DNA of 64,000 nt from Dolomitihabitans soli (lineage in GTDB: Bacteria > Actinomycetota > Actinomycetes > Streptosporangiales > Streptosporangiaceae): NCBI RefSeq assembly GCF_022213955.1, contig NZ_JAKNTW010000001.1, forward strand, positions 992,001-1,056,000. Direction: 5' to 3'. Numbering within the stretch: position 1 is the stretch's first letter; each line of letters opens with the position of its first letter. Position numbers and translations under genes: made by a program. Below the pieces are notes generated by a model. That model was not told the DNA's origin. It saw only the letters and a program-made list of their open reading frames with translations, and ran no database searches. Shown here in pieces: positions 35,001 to 43,335 of this stretch.

Positions 35001-36221
35001 ATGAGCCCGGAGATCATCGCGCGGCGGCAGCTGGAGGAGGTCGTCCTCCCGTTCTGGCTGGCGAACGGGATCGACGAGACCCACGGCGGGTTCTACACCT
35101 GCTTCGACAACCGGGGCAGGGAACGGTCGTCGACCGACAAGTACACGTGGTCGCAGGGCCGCTTCGTGTGGATGCTCGCGCGGGCCGCCCGCCTCGCCGA
35201 TCGGGGACTCCTCAGCCTGCCCGCCGCGGACCTGGTCGCGCACGCCGAACGCGGCGCGCGATTCCTGGTGGACCACGCGGTCCGGCCCGACGGCAGCTGC
35301 GCCTACCTCCTGGACGAGCGGGGCGCGACCCTCCCCGCCGAACGCAGCATCTTCGCCGACTGCTTCGTCGCCATGGGGCTGGCCGAGCTGGCCAGGCACA
35401 CCGGCTCCGGGGAGTGGCTGGACACCGTCGACGCGATCATCGACCGCGTCGAGGACGACGTCGAGCGAGGCGACCCGCCGACTCCGCCGTACTCCCTGCC
35501 CGCCGGGTTCGCGGGCTTCGGCGCCCGCATGATCCTCCTCAACGCCCGGCTCGACCAGGTCCGGGCGCACGAGGCGGTGCACGGTACGGCCGGCGGCCGG
35601 CGTAACGCGCTCCGGGCCGCACGGCGCGGAATGCTCGGCCACCGCGAGAGCGGCGGCCTCTTCGCCGAGATGCGGGCGGCCGACCCGGCGGCGGCCGACA
35701 CCCTGCTCGCCCGGCACCGCACCCCCGGCCACGCGCTCGAAGGCGTCTGGATGGCACTGGAAGCCGGCGAACTGCTCGGCGACCCGGCCGACGACGCGGA
35801 CCTGATCGCCAGCGTGACCGCCCTGTGCGCGTCGGGATGGGACACCGAGCACGGCGGTCTGCTCCGCTACACCGGCGCCACCGGTCCCGTCGAGCCGACC
35901 GGTCGTCCCGTGGGCGGGCCGTACGAGGATCTGGTGCGGCGCACGTGGACGACGAAGCTGTGGTGGGTGCACTCCGAGGCCGCGTACACCACCAGGCTGG
36001 CGTCCCTGCGCTACGGCGACCGGTCCGCGGGGGAGTGGTTCGACCGGGTGTGGCGCTACACGCTGGACACGTTCCCCGGCGGTGACGAGGGCGCGGAGTG
36101 GATCCAGATCCGCGACCGGGCCGGACGGCCGCTCGACGAGGTCGTCGCCCTGCCGCTGAAGGACCCGTATCACATCTCCAGAAATCTCATGCAAATCCTC
36201 GAACTGGGGGAAGACCGGTGA
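35001..36221 (+). CDS. N-acylglucosamine 2-epimerase family protein
   Basis: 406 residues of the AGE/cellobiose-epimerase alpha6/alpha6-barrel family. Typical features are the N-terminal L-P-F-W (VVLPFWLANGID-type), D-K-Y-T-W-S-Q-G-R-F-V-W, and the conserved histidine regions R-T-P-G-H-A-L-E-G-V-W and W-W-V-H-S-E-A (catalytic His pair). It would interconvert GlcNAc and ManNAc, or a related sugar. The ATG at 35001 has GGGAGGGGG upstream. nagB follows with a 4-bp overlap. No sugar kinase gene lies in the cluster. Confidence 0.83.
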   Translation: MSPEIIARRQLEEVVLPFWLANGIDETHGGFYTCFDNRGRERSSTDKYTWSQGRFVWMLARAARLADRGLLSLPAADLVAHAERGARFLVDHAVRPDGSCAYLLDERGATLPAERSIFADCFVAMGLAELARHTGSGEWLDTVDAIIDRVEDDVERGDPPTPPYSLPAGFAGFGARMILLNARLDQVRAHEAVHGTAGGRRNALRAARRGMLGHRESGGLFAEMRAADPAAADTLLARHRTPGHALEGVWMALEAGELLGDPADDADLIASVTALCASGWDTEHGGLLRYTGATGPVEPTGRPVGGPYEDLVRRTWTTKLWWVHSEAAYTTRLASLRYGDRSAGEWFDRVWRYTLDTFPGGDEGAEWIQIRDRAGRPLDEVVALPLKDPYHISRNLMQILELGEDR

Positions 36222-36991
36222 CACCTGTTCACATGCGCACGGCCGGGCGGCTGGAGGTTCACGTCCACCGCGACCGTGCCCAGGCCGGCGCGGCGGCGGC
36301 ACGGGCCGCGGCTGACGTGTTGCGCGCCACCCTGCGGGAGAACGACGAGGCCCGGGTGGTGTTCGCCGCCGCTCCCTCGCAGCGGGAGACGCTGGCAGGG
36401 CTCCGGGAGGCCCCGGGCATCGACTGGTCGCGGGTGGTCGCCTTCCACATGGACGAGTACGTGGACCTGCCGCCGGACGCGCCCGCCCGTTTCGGCCACT
36501 TCCTGCGCCGCGCGATCTGGGACGCCGTGCGCCCCCGCGAGGTCCACGTGATCGATCCGGGCGACGACCCGGAGGTGGAGTCGGCCAGGTACGCCCGCCT
36601 GCTGGCCGCCGGCCCGATCGACCTCGTCTGCCTCGGCATCGGCGACAACGGGCACCTCGCCTTCAACGACCCGCCCGTGGCCGACTTCGGCGACCCCCTT
36701 CTCGTCAAGGTGGTCGAACTGGACGACTCCTGCCGCAAGCAGCAGGTGGGCGACGGCTGCTTCGACACGCTGGGCGAGGTGCCCGAGCGGGCGGTCACCC
36801 TGACGATCCCCACCCTGATGGCCGGGCGGCACCTGGTCGCCACGGTGCCCGGCGCCGCCAAGCACGACGCCCTGCGCGCCACGCTCGACGGACCCCTCTC
36901 GACCTCCTGCCCGGCGTCCGTGCTGCGCGAGCACCCCTCCTGCTCGCTGTTCACCGACACCGACGCCTACGGAGACATCACCCGCACCTGA
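36218..36991 (+). CDS. nagB: Glucosamine-6-phosphate deaminase
   Basis: 257 residues, NagB family: F-H-M-D-E-Y-V-D-L, G-I-G-D-N-G-H-L-A-F-N-D-P-P (active-site region), and T-L-T-I-P-T-L-M. It converts glucosamine-6-phosphate to fructose-6-phosphate and ammonia, feeding glycolysis. The GTG overlaps the epimerase stop as GTGA with a GGGGGAAG site before it. An in-frame extension upstream lies wholly inside the epimerase gene. Confidence 0.92.
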   Translation: MTPVHMRTAGRLEVHVHRDRAQAGAAAARAAADVLRATLRENDEARVVFAAAPSQRETLAGLREAPGIDWSRVVAFHMDEYVDLPPDAPARFGHFLRRAIWDAVRPREVHVIDPGDDPEVESARYARLLAAGPIDLVCLGIGDNGHLAFNDPPVADFGDPLLVKVVELDDSCRKQQVGDGCFDTLGEVPERAVTLTIPTLMAGRHLVATVPGAAKHDALRATLDGPLSTSCPASVLREHPSCSLFTDTDAYGDITRT

Positions 36992-37271
36992 CCGGCCACG
37001 AGCCGGTCCCCGCCGGGAACCGACCTGCTGGCGCAGCACCTCCAGTTCGCGTGGCGTCAACCCGGACAGGTCGGCCCACCGCTCGGGTCGGTGCCACCAG
37101 AGGGAAGATAACTCTGAGTAATCAGACTTGAGGTGAGCCTGCACGCAGGGTCTCAGGACGGAGCGCCGTCGTTGTCGGCGAGGACGCGGTAGACGCTGGC
37201 CACGGAGGGATTGCGGCCTTTGTTCTTGCCGGTGGGGACGATGAGTGGTCCGTGGCTGGCCACGGACCACA
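36992..37271 (-). pseudogene. Patch with possible gene remnants
   Basis: Two short minus-strand stretches look like protein ends. The first (about 37020-37085) reads L-S-G-L-T-P-R-E-L-E-V-L, similar to the start of a LuxR-type DNA-binding domain. The second (37153-37256) ends N-P-S-V-A-S-V-Y-R-V-L-A-D. Neither has a start or a complete domain. They may be decayed genes; the call is weak. Confidence 0.3.
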
Positions 37272-37790
37272 CTATGGCCAGGGCGACGGTGGTGGCTTCT
37301 GCGAGCGAAGGACTGGGGTCAGGGCCCGCGTGTCCGGGTGGAGGGCTCGGGTGCACAGCGTGAGCGTTTCCGCGAGTGTCGTGCGGTCCGGGACGTCGAT
37401 CTCGGCGAGCATGACGGCTTCGATGCTGTCGAGGGAGTGGTCGCATCGCCGGAGGGTGCTCAGGCCTTTCGGGGTAAGGCGGGTGCGCAGAGCGCGGCCG
37501 CCACGGGGATGCGGGTCGCGGCGGATCAGGCCGCGTTGTTCGAGATCGCGGATGACCAGGTTCATCGCCTGCGGGGTGACGAAGGCGATGCGGGCCAGGT
37601 CGGCCGAGGATGGGGCGTCGCGCAGGCGCAGCTCGCTGAGCGCCATGTATTCGGTGGTCGTCATGCCGTGCCGGGCGAGCGCTTCATCAAGGCAGGCGCG
37701 GATGCGGCGTTCCAGCCGGAACACCAGGTAGCTCACATGGGGCGGCGGTGCGTCCGGCGCAGCGGCCGCGGGGACACCCGGATCGGTCAC
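37272..37790 (-). CDS. MarR family transcriptional regulator, divergent from the secreted esterase
   Basis: 172 residues from the GTG at 37790. The winged-helix core reads T-T-E-Y-M-A-L-S-E-L-R, S-A-D-L-A-R-I-A-F-V-T-P-Q-A-M-N-L-V-I-R-D-L-E-Q-R-G-L-I (about residues 50-85), and the wing R-R-D-P-H-P-R-G-G-R-A-L-R. An in-frame start at 37937 would place a strong palindromic operator inside the gene, so it was not used. There is no good ribosome site, and the message may be leaderless. Target: probably itself and the CE1 esterase. Confidence 0.83.
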   Translation of the reverse strand: MTDPGVPAAAAPDAPPPHVSYLVFRLERRIRACLDEALARHGMTTTEYMALSELRLRDAPSSADLARIAFVTPQAMNLVIRDLEQRGLIRRDPHPRGGRALRTRLTPKGLSTLRRCDHSLDSIEAVMLAEIDVPDRTTLAETLTLCTRALHPDTRALTPVLRSQKPPPSPWP

Positions 37791-37846
37791 CAGGAGACGA
37801 TATCGCGCCCCGTCAGAACGGGCCTCAATGTAAGTTTCCCACCCCG

Positions 37847-37880
37847 TTATCAAGGACCTTGATAACAAGCTGCTTGATAA
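37847..37880. promoter_or_regulatory. Palindromic MarR-type operator
   Basis: TTATCAAGG-A-CCTTGATAA at 37847-37865 is a perfect 9-1-9 inverted repeat. A third half-site GCTTGATAA follows at 37872-37880. It lies between the MarR gene and the esterase gene. MarR proteins bind such 16-20 bp palindromes as dimers. Confidence 0.7.
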
Positions 37881-38036
37881 CCAGGGGAAACGGCTCTCTG
37901 CCAGGTGAACTGGCGGACATGCGCACCAAGCGTGCATTGACGGTGGATTGTGGCCCCTTCTATTTTCCAGCGACCGATGTCAATACGCGGCGGACCGATC
38001 CGCGGCGCGCCGCGGACATGGAGAGGAGGAGCGCGA

Positions 38037-39890
38037 ATGACACGATTGACCACGGTGCTGGCTAGTGCCTGCGCCGCGGCGCTCTTTGCCGTCATGACCG
38101 TGGTACTCGGATCGCCGGCCGTCGCCGCCACCCTGGTGGAGGTGACCAGCTTCGGCAACAACCCGGGCAACATGCGGATGCACGTCTATGTGCCGGACTC
38201 GCACCCGGCCTCGCCGGCGATCGTGGTCGCGATGCATGGCTGCGGCGGCTCCGGTCCCGGCTTCTACCAGGGCAGTGAGTTCGCCTCGTTGGCGGATCGA
38301 TATGGCTTCATCGCCATCTACCCGACCGCCACCCAGTCGGCAGGGTTCGGCAACTGCTTCGACACCTGGTCGGACGCGGCCAAGCAGCGCGGCGGCGGCA
38401 GCGATCCGGTCTCGATCACCTCAATGATCGACTATGTCGAGCGGAACTATCAGGGAGACCCGAACCGGGTCTACGCCACTGGAAGCTCGTCCGGCGGCAT
38501 GATGACCCAGCACATGCTCGCCGTCTACCCGGATGTGTTCAAGGCAGGGGCCTCCTTCATGGGTGTGCCCTTCAACTGCTTCGCCGGCGCCTCCGACTAC
38601 CCGCCCGGAAGCAGCAGGTGCACCGGCGGGAGCATGGACCGAACACCCCAGCAGTGGGGCGATGCGGTCCGCCAGGCGTACCCGGGATATTCCGGCCCCC
38701 GCCCGCGCATGCAGCTGTGGCACGGTACCAGCGACACCCTCGTGCCCTACTCGCTGCTGCGAGAGTCGATCGAGCAGTGGACCAATGTGTTCGGGCTGAG
38801 CCAGACCCCGACCAGCACCGACACCCCGCAGGCAAACTGGAACCGCAGCCGGTACGCCAATCTGTCCGGCACCGTGCAGGTGGAGGCGTACAGCATCCAG
38901 GGCGCCGGGCATGCTCTTCCGCAAAGCGGTATGGCCCTCTACGCCATCGAGTTTTTCGGCTTGACTAGCAGTCCGACCGACACCACGCCGCCGACCACGC
39001 CAGGCACCCCGGTCGCGTCCAACGTGACCGCCGCCAGTGCCACGCTGACCTGGACCGCGTCCACCGACCAGGGCGGCTCCGGCTTGGCCGGCTACAACGT
39101 CTACCGGGAGCAGGGCGCCACCGACCCGCAGCTTGGCCAGTCCACCACCACCTCGATCACCCTGACCGGGCTGAGTGCCAACACCCAATACCAGGTGTAC
39201 GTACGGGCGCGTGACGGCGCGGGCAACCTGTCGGGCAACTCCGCGCCGGCCACCTTCACCACGGCCGCTTCCGGAGGCGACACCACGCCGCCGACCGCCC
39301 CGGCCGGGCTCACCGCCTCGGGCACCACCACAACCGGCACCAGCCTGACCTGGATGGCCTCCACTGACGACACCGGTGTGACCGGCTATGACATCCTGCG
39401 CGCTCCCGGCGCGATGGGCGGAACGTTCACCCAGGTCGGCACCTCGGCCACGACCTCGTTCACCGACACGGGCCTGACTGCGAACACCACCTATCGCTAC
39501 CAGGTCCGGGCGCGCGATGCCGCTGGTAACGTCTCACCGGTCTCCAACACCGTCCAGATCGCCACTCAGGGAGGCACGACCGGTTCCTGCTCGGCCACCC
39601 CGACCGTGCAGTCCCAGTGGGGGAACGGGTATGTGATCCAGCCGCTGACCATCACCAACACCAGCACCTCGACGATCACCAGCTGGACCGTCACCTTCAC
39701 CCTGCCGGCCGGGCACACCCTAACCGGCTCGTGGAACGCCACCATCACCACCAGCGGCCAGACCGTCACGGCCAGAAGTGTCAGCCACAGTGGCACGCTC
39801 GCGCCGGGAGCCAGCACCACCAGCTTCGGCTTCCAAGCGAGCAGGCCCAACGGCAACACCGCCCTGCCGTCCGGCTACACCTGCGCCTGA
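38037..39890 (+). CDS. Secreted PHB depolymerase/CE1-family esterase with two FN3 domains and a CBM2
   Basis: 617 residues: a signal peptide (about 1-30, A-V-A-A), a CE1/LpqC-type alpha/beta hydrolase domain (31-305), two fibronectin type III domains (about 312-410 and 415-510) and a C-terminal cellulose-binding module 2 (S-C-S-A-T-P-T-V-Q-S-Q-W through G-Y-T-C-A). The triad is Ser in T-G-S-S-S-G-G, Asp in G-T-S-D-T-L-V-P-Y and His in G-A-G-H-A-L-P-Q. The M-H-G-C-G-G loop gives the oxyanion hole. It probably deacetylates xylan or cleaves feruloyl or polyester bonds on plant matter. The ATG at 38037 follows GGAGAGGAGG. Confidence 0.9.
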   Translation: MTRLTTVLASACAAALFAVMTVVLGSPAVAATLVEVTSFGNNPGNMRMHVYVPDSHPASPAIVVAMHGCGGSGPGFYQGSEFASLADRYGFIAIYPTATQSAGFGNCFDTWSDAAKQRGGGSDPVSITSMIDYVERNYQGDPNRVYATGSSSGGMMTQHMLAVYPDVFKAGASFMGVPFNCFAGASDYPPGSSRCTGGSMDRTPQQWGDAVRQAYPGYSGPRPRMQLWHGTSDTLVPYSLLRESIEQWTNVFGLSQTPTSTDTPQANWNRSRYANLSGTVQVEAYSIQGAGHALPQSGMALYAIEFFGLTSSPTDTTPPTTPGTPVASNVTAASATLTWTASTDQGGSGLAGYNVYREQGATDPQLGQSTTTSITLTGLSANTQYQVYVRARDGAGNLSGNSAPATFTTAASGGDTTPPTAPAGLTASGTTTTGTSLTWMASTDDTGVTGYDILRAPGAMGGTFTQVGTSATTSFTDTGLTANTTYRYQVRARDAAGNVSPVSNTVQIATQGGTTGSCSATPTVQSQWGNGYVIQPLTITNTSTSTITSWTVTFTLPAGHTLTGSWNATITTSGQTVTARSVSHSGTLAPGASTTSFGFQASRPNGNTALPSGYTCA

Positions 39891-40005
39891 CCGTCAGCGC
39901 GCTTCCCTGATCACGGCCCCGTCATCGAAGCCGCGGTGCCAGTCCTGTGAGGTCACCGCCGCCGGCCGCTTCGATGAGTTCGGCGGAGTGCGGGGTGGCC
40001 GGGTG

Positions 40006-40329
40006 TCAGGGGACGCCGAGGAGGCGCAGGAGGGCCGCGGTGGCGGCGGCCGCCAGGACGATCACCACGAAGGGCGCCTTGAGCCAGGCCAGGACGCCGC
40101 CGACCAGGACCCCGGCAGGGCGGGCGAAGCCCGCGAACTCGCCACCGTCGATCAGTGCGGCGGTGGCGACCAGGGCGGCCAGCAGGACGACGGCGGAGGT
40201 CGCCATCAGCCGTTCCGCGTGTTCGCTCAGCTCCATCCTGGCGCGCAGCACCGGACCGGCGAAGCGGAAGGCGAACGTGCCCGCGCCGAGCACCAGCGCG
40301 CAGACGATCACGACCCAGGGCTCGATCAT
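40006..40329 (-). CDS. azlD: AzlD family branched-chain amino acid exporter small subunit
   Basis: 107 residues with about four transmembrane helices and the AzlD text F-R-F-A-G-P-V-L. The ATG at 40329 has GAGGAGG upstream. It lies 118 bp after azlC. AzlC and AzlD together export branched-chain amino acids and analogues. Confidence 0.87.
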   Translation of the reverse strand: MIEPWVVIVCALVLGAGTFAFRFAGPVLRARMELSEHAERLMATSAVVLLAALVATAALIDGGEFAGFARPAGVLVGGVLAWLKAPFVVIVLAAAATAALLRLLGVP

Positions 40330-40447
40330 CGAGCACACCTCCTCACGTACGGGGACGACTTGATCACGACGCCGCCTTCTCGGTTCGCCGGGCCGAACGG
40401 GAACGCCGGGTTCGCCGTTCCATGAGCCCTCGCGCGGGCGGGGCCGG

Positions 40448-41131
40448 TCACGGTGCCGCCTTCTCGCGGGGACGCCAGGCGAGCAGGACCCCGGCGAGGG
40501 CGAGCAGGACCGGTAGCCCGGCGGGCAGGAAGGGGCTGGCGGCCAGGGCGACGGCGGCGCCGGCCAGCGCGGCGAGCCGGGTGCGCCGGTCCTTGAGAGC
40601 GGGCAGGACCAGGGCGAGCAGCACGGCGGGGAAGGCGGCGTCGAGCCCGAACAGGTCGGTGTCGCTGATCGCGGTCCCGGCCACGGCCCCGGCCACCACG
40701 CCGGCGTTCCAGCAGACGAACACGCCGATGCCGCAGGTCCAGTAGGCGACGCGACGGCGGGCCGGATCGTCCTGCGCCAGGGCGAAGGCGACGTTCTCGT
40801 CGAGCATGAGGTGGCTGCCCGCGATCCTGCGGCCCCACCCCCTGCCCAGGACGTCGCCGACGGCGAACCCGAACGGCAGGTGCCTGGCGTTGACCAGCAG
40901 CCCGGCGAGCACCGCCGCGATCGGGTTGCCGCCTGCGGCGACCAGGCCGATGAACATGAACTGCGCGGCCCCGGCGAAGACCACCACGGACATCAGCATC
41001 GGCACCCAGACGGCGAAGCCCTCTCCCACGGCGATCGCGCCGTAGGAGAGCCCGACTATGCCGTCGGCGAGGCAGACCAGCGCGATGTCACGCAGGAGAT
41101 CCCGGTCCAAGGTTCGCTGTGTCGAACGCAT
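40448..41131 (-). CDS. azlC: AzlC family branched-chain amino acid exporter large subunit
   Basis: 227 residues and about six transmembrane helices with the AzlC signature G-A-A-Q-F-M-F-I-G-L and N-A-R-H-L-P-F-G. Its ATG is about 68 bp from the divergent XRE-cupin regulator. A minus-strand promoter TTGACG-N17-CATTAT lies close upstream, giving a very short leader. Confidence 0.9.
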   Translation of the reverse strand: MRSTQRTLDRDLLRDIALVCLADGIVGLSYGAIAVGEGFAVWVPMLMSVVVFAGAAQFMFIGLVAAGGNPIAAVLAGLLVNARHLPFGFAVGDVLGRGWGRRIAGSHLMLDENVAFALAQDDPARRRVAYWTCGIGVFVCWNAGVVAGAVAGTAISDTDLFGLDAAFPAVLLALVLPALKDRRTRLAALAGAAVALAASPFLPAGLPVLLALAGVLLAWRPREKAAP

Positions 41132-41159
41132 AGCGTCTTATAATGAACAGAAATACTCC

Positions 41160-41175
41160 GTTCGTCAAAACGAAC
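41160..41175. promoter_or_regulatory. Palindromic operator between azlC and the XRE-cupin gene
   Basis: GTTCGT-CAAA-ACGAAC is a perfect 6-4-6 inverted repeat. It covers the -35 element of the minus-strand azlC promoter (TTGACG). A TATAAT at 41139-41144 on the plus strand could serve the regulator. Confidence 0.55.
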
Positions 41176-41198
41176 AACTGATCCGATGGAGCGAACCG

Positions 41199-41759
41199 AT
41201 GGCTCAGAGAAGCGGTGCCCCCCTCGACGTCATAGCGGCGTCCCTGCGCCGCGAGCGGGACCGCGCCGGCCTCTCGCTCACCGCGCTCGCCCAGCGGGCC
41301 GGCATCGCGAAGTCCACCATGTCGCAGCTCGAAGCGGGTACCGGCAATCCCAGCGTGGAGACACTGTGGGCGCTGAGCGTCGCGCTCGGCGTGCCGTTCT
41401 CCCGGCTCGTCCAGCCGCACACCCCCGCCGTTCAGGTGATCAGGGCGGGGGAGGGGCCCGCCGTGCACTCGGAGCGGGCCGACTACGTGGCCACGCTGCT
41501 CGCGGCCTGCCCGCCGCACGCCCGCAGGGACGTCTACCTGATCTCGGCCGAGCCGGGCGCCGCCCGCGAGTCCGAGCCGCACATGCCCGGCGTCGTGGAG
41601 CACGTCGTCCTCGGCTCGGGCCGGGCACTGATCGGCATCGCCGAGGACCCGGTCGAACTGCTCCCCGGCGACTACATCGCCTACCCCGGGGACGTGCCGC
41701 ACATCTTCCAGGCCCTCGAACCCGGCACCCGGGCCGTCCTGGTCTCCGAGCACGTCTAG
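41199..41759 (+). CDS. XRE family regulator with C-terminal cupin domain
   Basis: 186 residues: HTH about 10-62 (L-T-A-L-A-Q-R-A-G-I-A-K-S-T-M-S-Q-L-E) and a cupin-2 ligand domain about 105-180 (E-P-H-M-P-G-V-V-E-H-V-V-L-G-S-G, then P-G-D-V-P-H-I-F). XRE-cupin genes next to azlCD are a repeated arrangement. The protein probably represses azlCD and responds to an amino acid. The ATG has GGAG 7 bases before it. Confidence 0.88.
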   Translation: MAQRSGAPLDVIAASLRRERDRAGLSLTALAQRAGIAKSTMSQLEAGTGNPSVETLWALSVALGVPFSRLVQPHTPAVQVIRAGEGPAVHSERADYVATLLAACPPHARRDVYLISAEPGAARESEPHMPGVVEHVVLGSGRALIGIAEDPVELLPGDYIAYPGDVPHIFQALEPGTRAVLVSEHV

Positions 41760-41785
41760 CGCCTGCGCCAAAGGCCCCCGGCACG

Positions 41786-41822
41786 CCGAAAGGCGGCCGC
41801 GGGGGACCGCGACCGCCTTCGG
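41786..41822. terminator. Hairpin terminator between regulator and cutinase
   Basis: CCGAAAGGCGG pairs with CCGCCTTCGG (one bulge) around a G+C-rich inner helix. It ends 11 bp before the convergent cutinase stop. Confidence 0.7.
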
Positions 41823-41833
41823 TTCGATACCTG

Positions 41834-42715
41834 CTAGGAGTGCGGGCAGGTGTCGCGGTAGTCGGAGATGGCGGAGCCGCTCGGGGCGGGGCAGAGGAAC
41901 TGCTCGTAGCGGGTGTCGTTGTCGATGAAGCGCTTGAGCCAGGAGATGCTGTACTTCGCGATCGTGGTGTTGGAGCTGTTGGGCGCGAAGTGGCTGGCGC
42001 CGTTCAGCTCCAGATACGCCTTGTCCGCGGTGGACGGCAGGCTGCTGTAGAACGGGATGGAGTGGGTGATGACGGAGGCGATCGAGTCGTTCTCCGCGCC
42101 CACGATCAGGGTCGGCACCCGCACGCTGGAGAAGTTCTTGTTCGTGTTCCACGCGGTGAGCGGGATGGCCGCCTGGAGCGACGGGCGGCTCTCGGCCGCC
42201 TCCAGGGTGCCGCCGCCGCCCATCGAGTGGCCCATGACGCCGAGCCTGCTGGAGTCGATGCGGGTGCGGACCGAGCTGTTCTGGGTCAGGTAGTCCAGCG
42301 CGGCGAGTAACTGACGGCCGCGGCTGGCCGGCTGGTCGGAGGTGGTGTTGGTGTCGATCGTGAAGACCACGAAGCCCTGCGAGGCGAGGCGCGGCCCCAT
42401 CCAGGCCATGCTCGACTGGGTGGCGGTGAAGCCCGGGGCGATGGCGACGGCGCCGAAGGTGCCCTCACTGGTGCTGGTCGGGTAGTAGATCGTGCCGCCG
42501 CCGAAGCCGGTCACGCTGATCCTGGAGACGCTCGTCTGCGAGGTGGCGAACGGTCCGCGGGAGGCCTCGATGCTGGAGTTGCTGGGGGCCGGACCCCTCT
42601 CGTAGGGGTTCTCGGCGCTCGCCTGGGCGGCGGGGGCGACGCCGATGCCGCCGCCGACCAGGGCGAGGGCGAGGGCGAACTTGGCGACGATCCGGGGGGT
42701 GCTGTGTGGCTGCAC
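41834..42715 (-). CDS. Secreted lipase/cutinase of the PET-hydrolase family
   Basis: 293 residues from a GTG with AGGAG 9 bases upstream. Signal peptide about 1-35 (A-A-Q-A-S-A). The fold is a single alpha/beta-hydrolase as in Streptomyces exfoliatus lipase and Thermobifida cutinases. Triad: Ser164 (G-H-S-M-G), Asp210 (A-E-N-D-S) and His242 (A-S-H-F-A). Oxyanion residues are Phe96 (P-G-F-T) and Met165; Trp190 is the subsite tryptophan. Cys275 and Cys290 form the family's C-terminal disulfide. Substrates are likely short-chain esters, cutin and synthetic polyesters. Activity on PET is inferred by family only. Confidence 0.9.
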   Translation of the reverse strand: MQPHSTPRIVAKFALALALVGGGIGVAPAAQASAENPYERGPAPSNSSIEASRGPFATSQTSVSRISVTGFGGGTIYYPTSTSEGTFGAVAIAPGFTATQSSMAWMGPRLASQGFVVFTIDTNTTSDQPASRGRQLLAALDYLTQNSSVRTRIDSSRLGVMGHSMGGGGTLEAAESRPSLQAAIPLTAWNTNKNFSSVRVPTLIVGAENDSIASVITHSIPFYSSLPSTADKAYLELNGASHFAPNSSNTTIAKYSISWLKRFIDNDTRYEQFLCPAPSGSAISDYRDTCPHS

Positions 42716-42933
42716 GTCGATGTACTCCTGTTCGTAGGAGCGGAACCACAACGACAGCCATCCACGCTGATAGCCTTGCGATACATGCGAATCCACGGCG
42801 CGGATCACGTCATGTTCGGCAACAAGGCGTGTGGTTCCGTCTGACTGTCAGTCGTCACTTTCGCTCCGAGCAGCCACCCGCGCATCGGTGAAATCACCGG
42901 CCATGAAAGTCGCCCACATCGGTGGCGGGAGTG

Positions 42934-43335
42934 TCAGCCCAGCTTGCGGAAGCTCCGCGCCTCCTCGGCGGCGGCGAGCACCGCCTCCATCGGGGCCCCC
43001 GCCCCCGCCGTGACGACCGCCGCGATCGTCCCCTCGACGAACGGCACGTCCGCCACCACCACCGAGTCCGGCTCCGCCAGCAGCCGGGCGGTCAGCACCG
43101 AGCTGCCCAGGTCGGGGATCAGGATCACGCCCGCGCCCGCGTCGGCCTCCTCGATCGCCGCCGCCACCTTGTCGGCGCTGGTTCCCACGCCGCCCTCGTC
43201 GGTGCCGCCCGCCGCCACGAGCCGCACCTCGTGCCCGCCGATCGCGGCGGCCAGCGCCACGACCTCCGCCGCCAGCCCGGCGCTGTGCGAGACCAGCACG
43301 ATGCCCACCATCGGCGTCCCGTCGCCGCCCGTCAT
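42934..43335 (-). CDS. dhaM: Dihydroxyacetone kinase phosphoryl-donor subunit DhaM (EIIA-man type)
   Basis: 133 residues, a single EIIA-man-like domain with the phosphorylated histidine in V-L-V-S-H-S-A-G-L-A. It receives phosphate from HPr and passes it to DhaL. Only the EIIA domain is present; the HPr and EI domains found in some DhaM proteins are absent, so general PTS proteins are needed. The ATG shares a base with the dhaL stop (TGATG). Confidence 0.87.
   Translation of the reverse strand: MTGGDGTPMVGIVLVSHSAGLAAEVVALAAAIGGHEVRLVAAGGTDEGGVGTSADKVAAAIEEADAGAGVILIPDLGSSVLTARLLAEPDSVVVADVPFVEGTIAAVVTAGAGAPMEAVLAAAEEARSFRKLG

Noticed and set aside
37245-37862. Plus-strand frame opposite the MarR gene
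   Set aside because: The minus strand gives a full MarR winged helix; the plus frame is a shadow.
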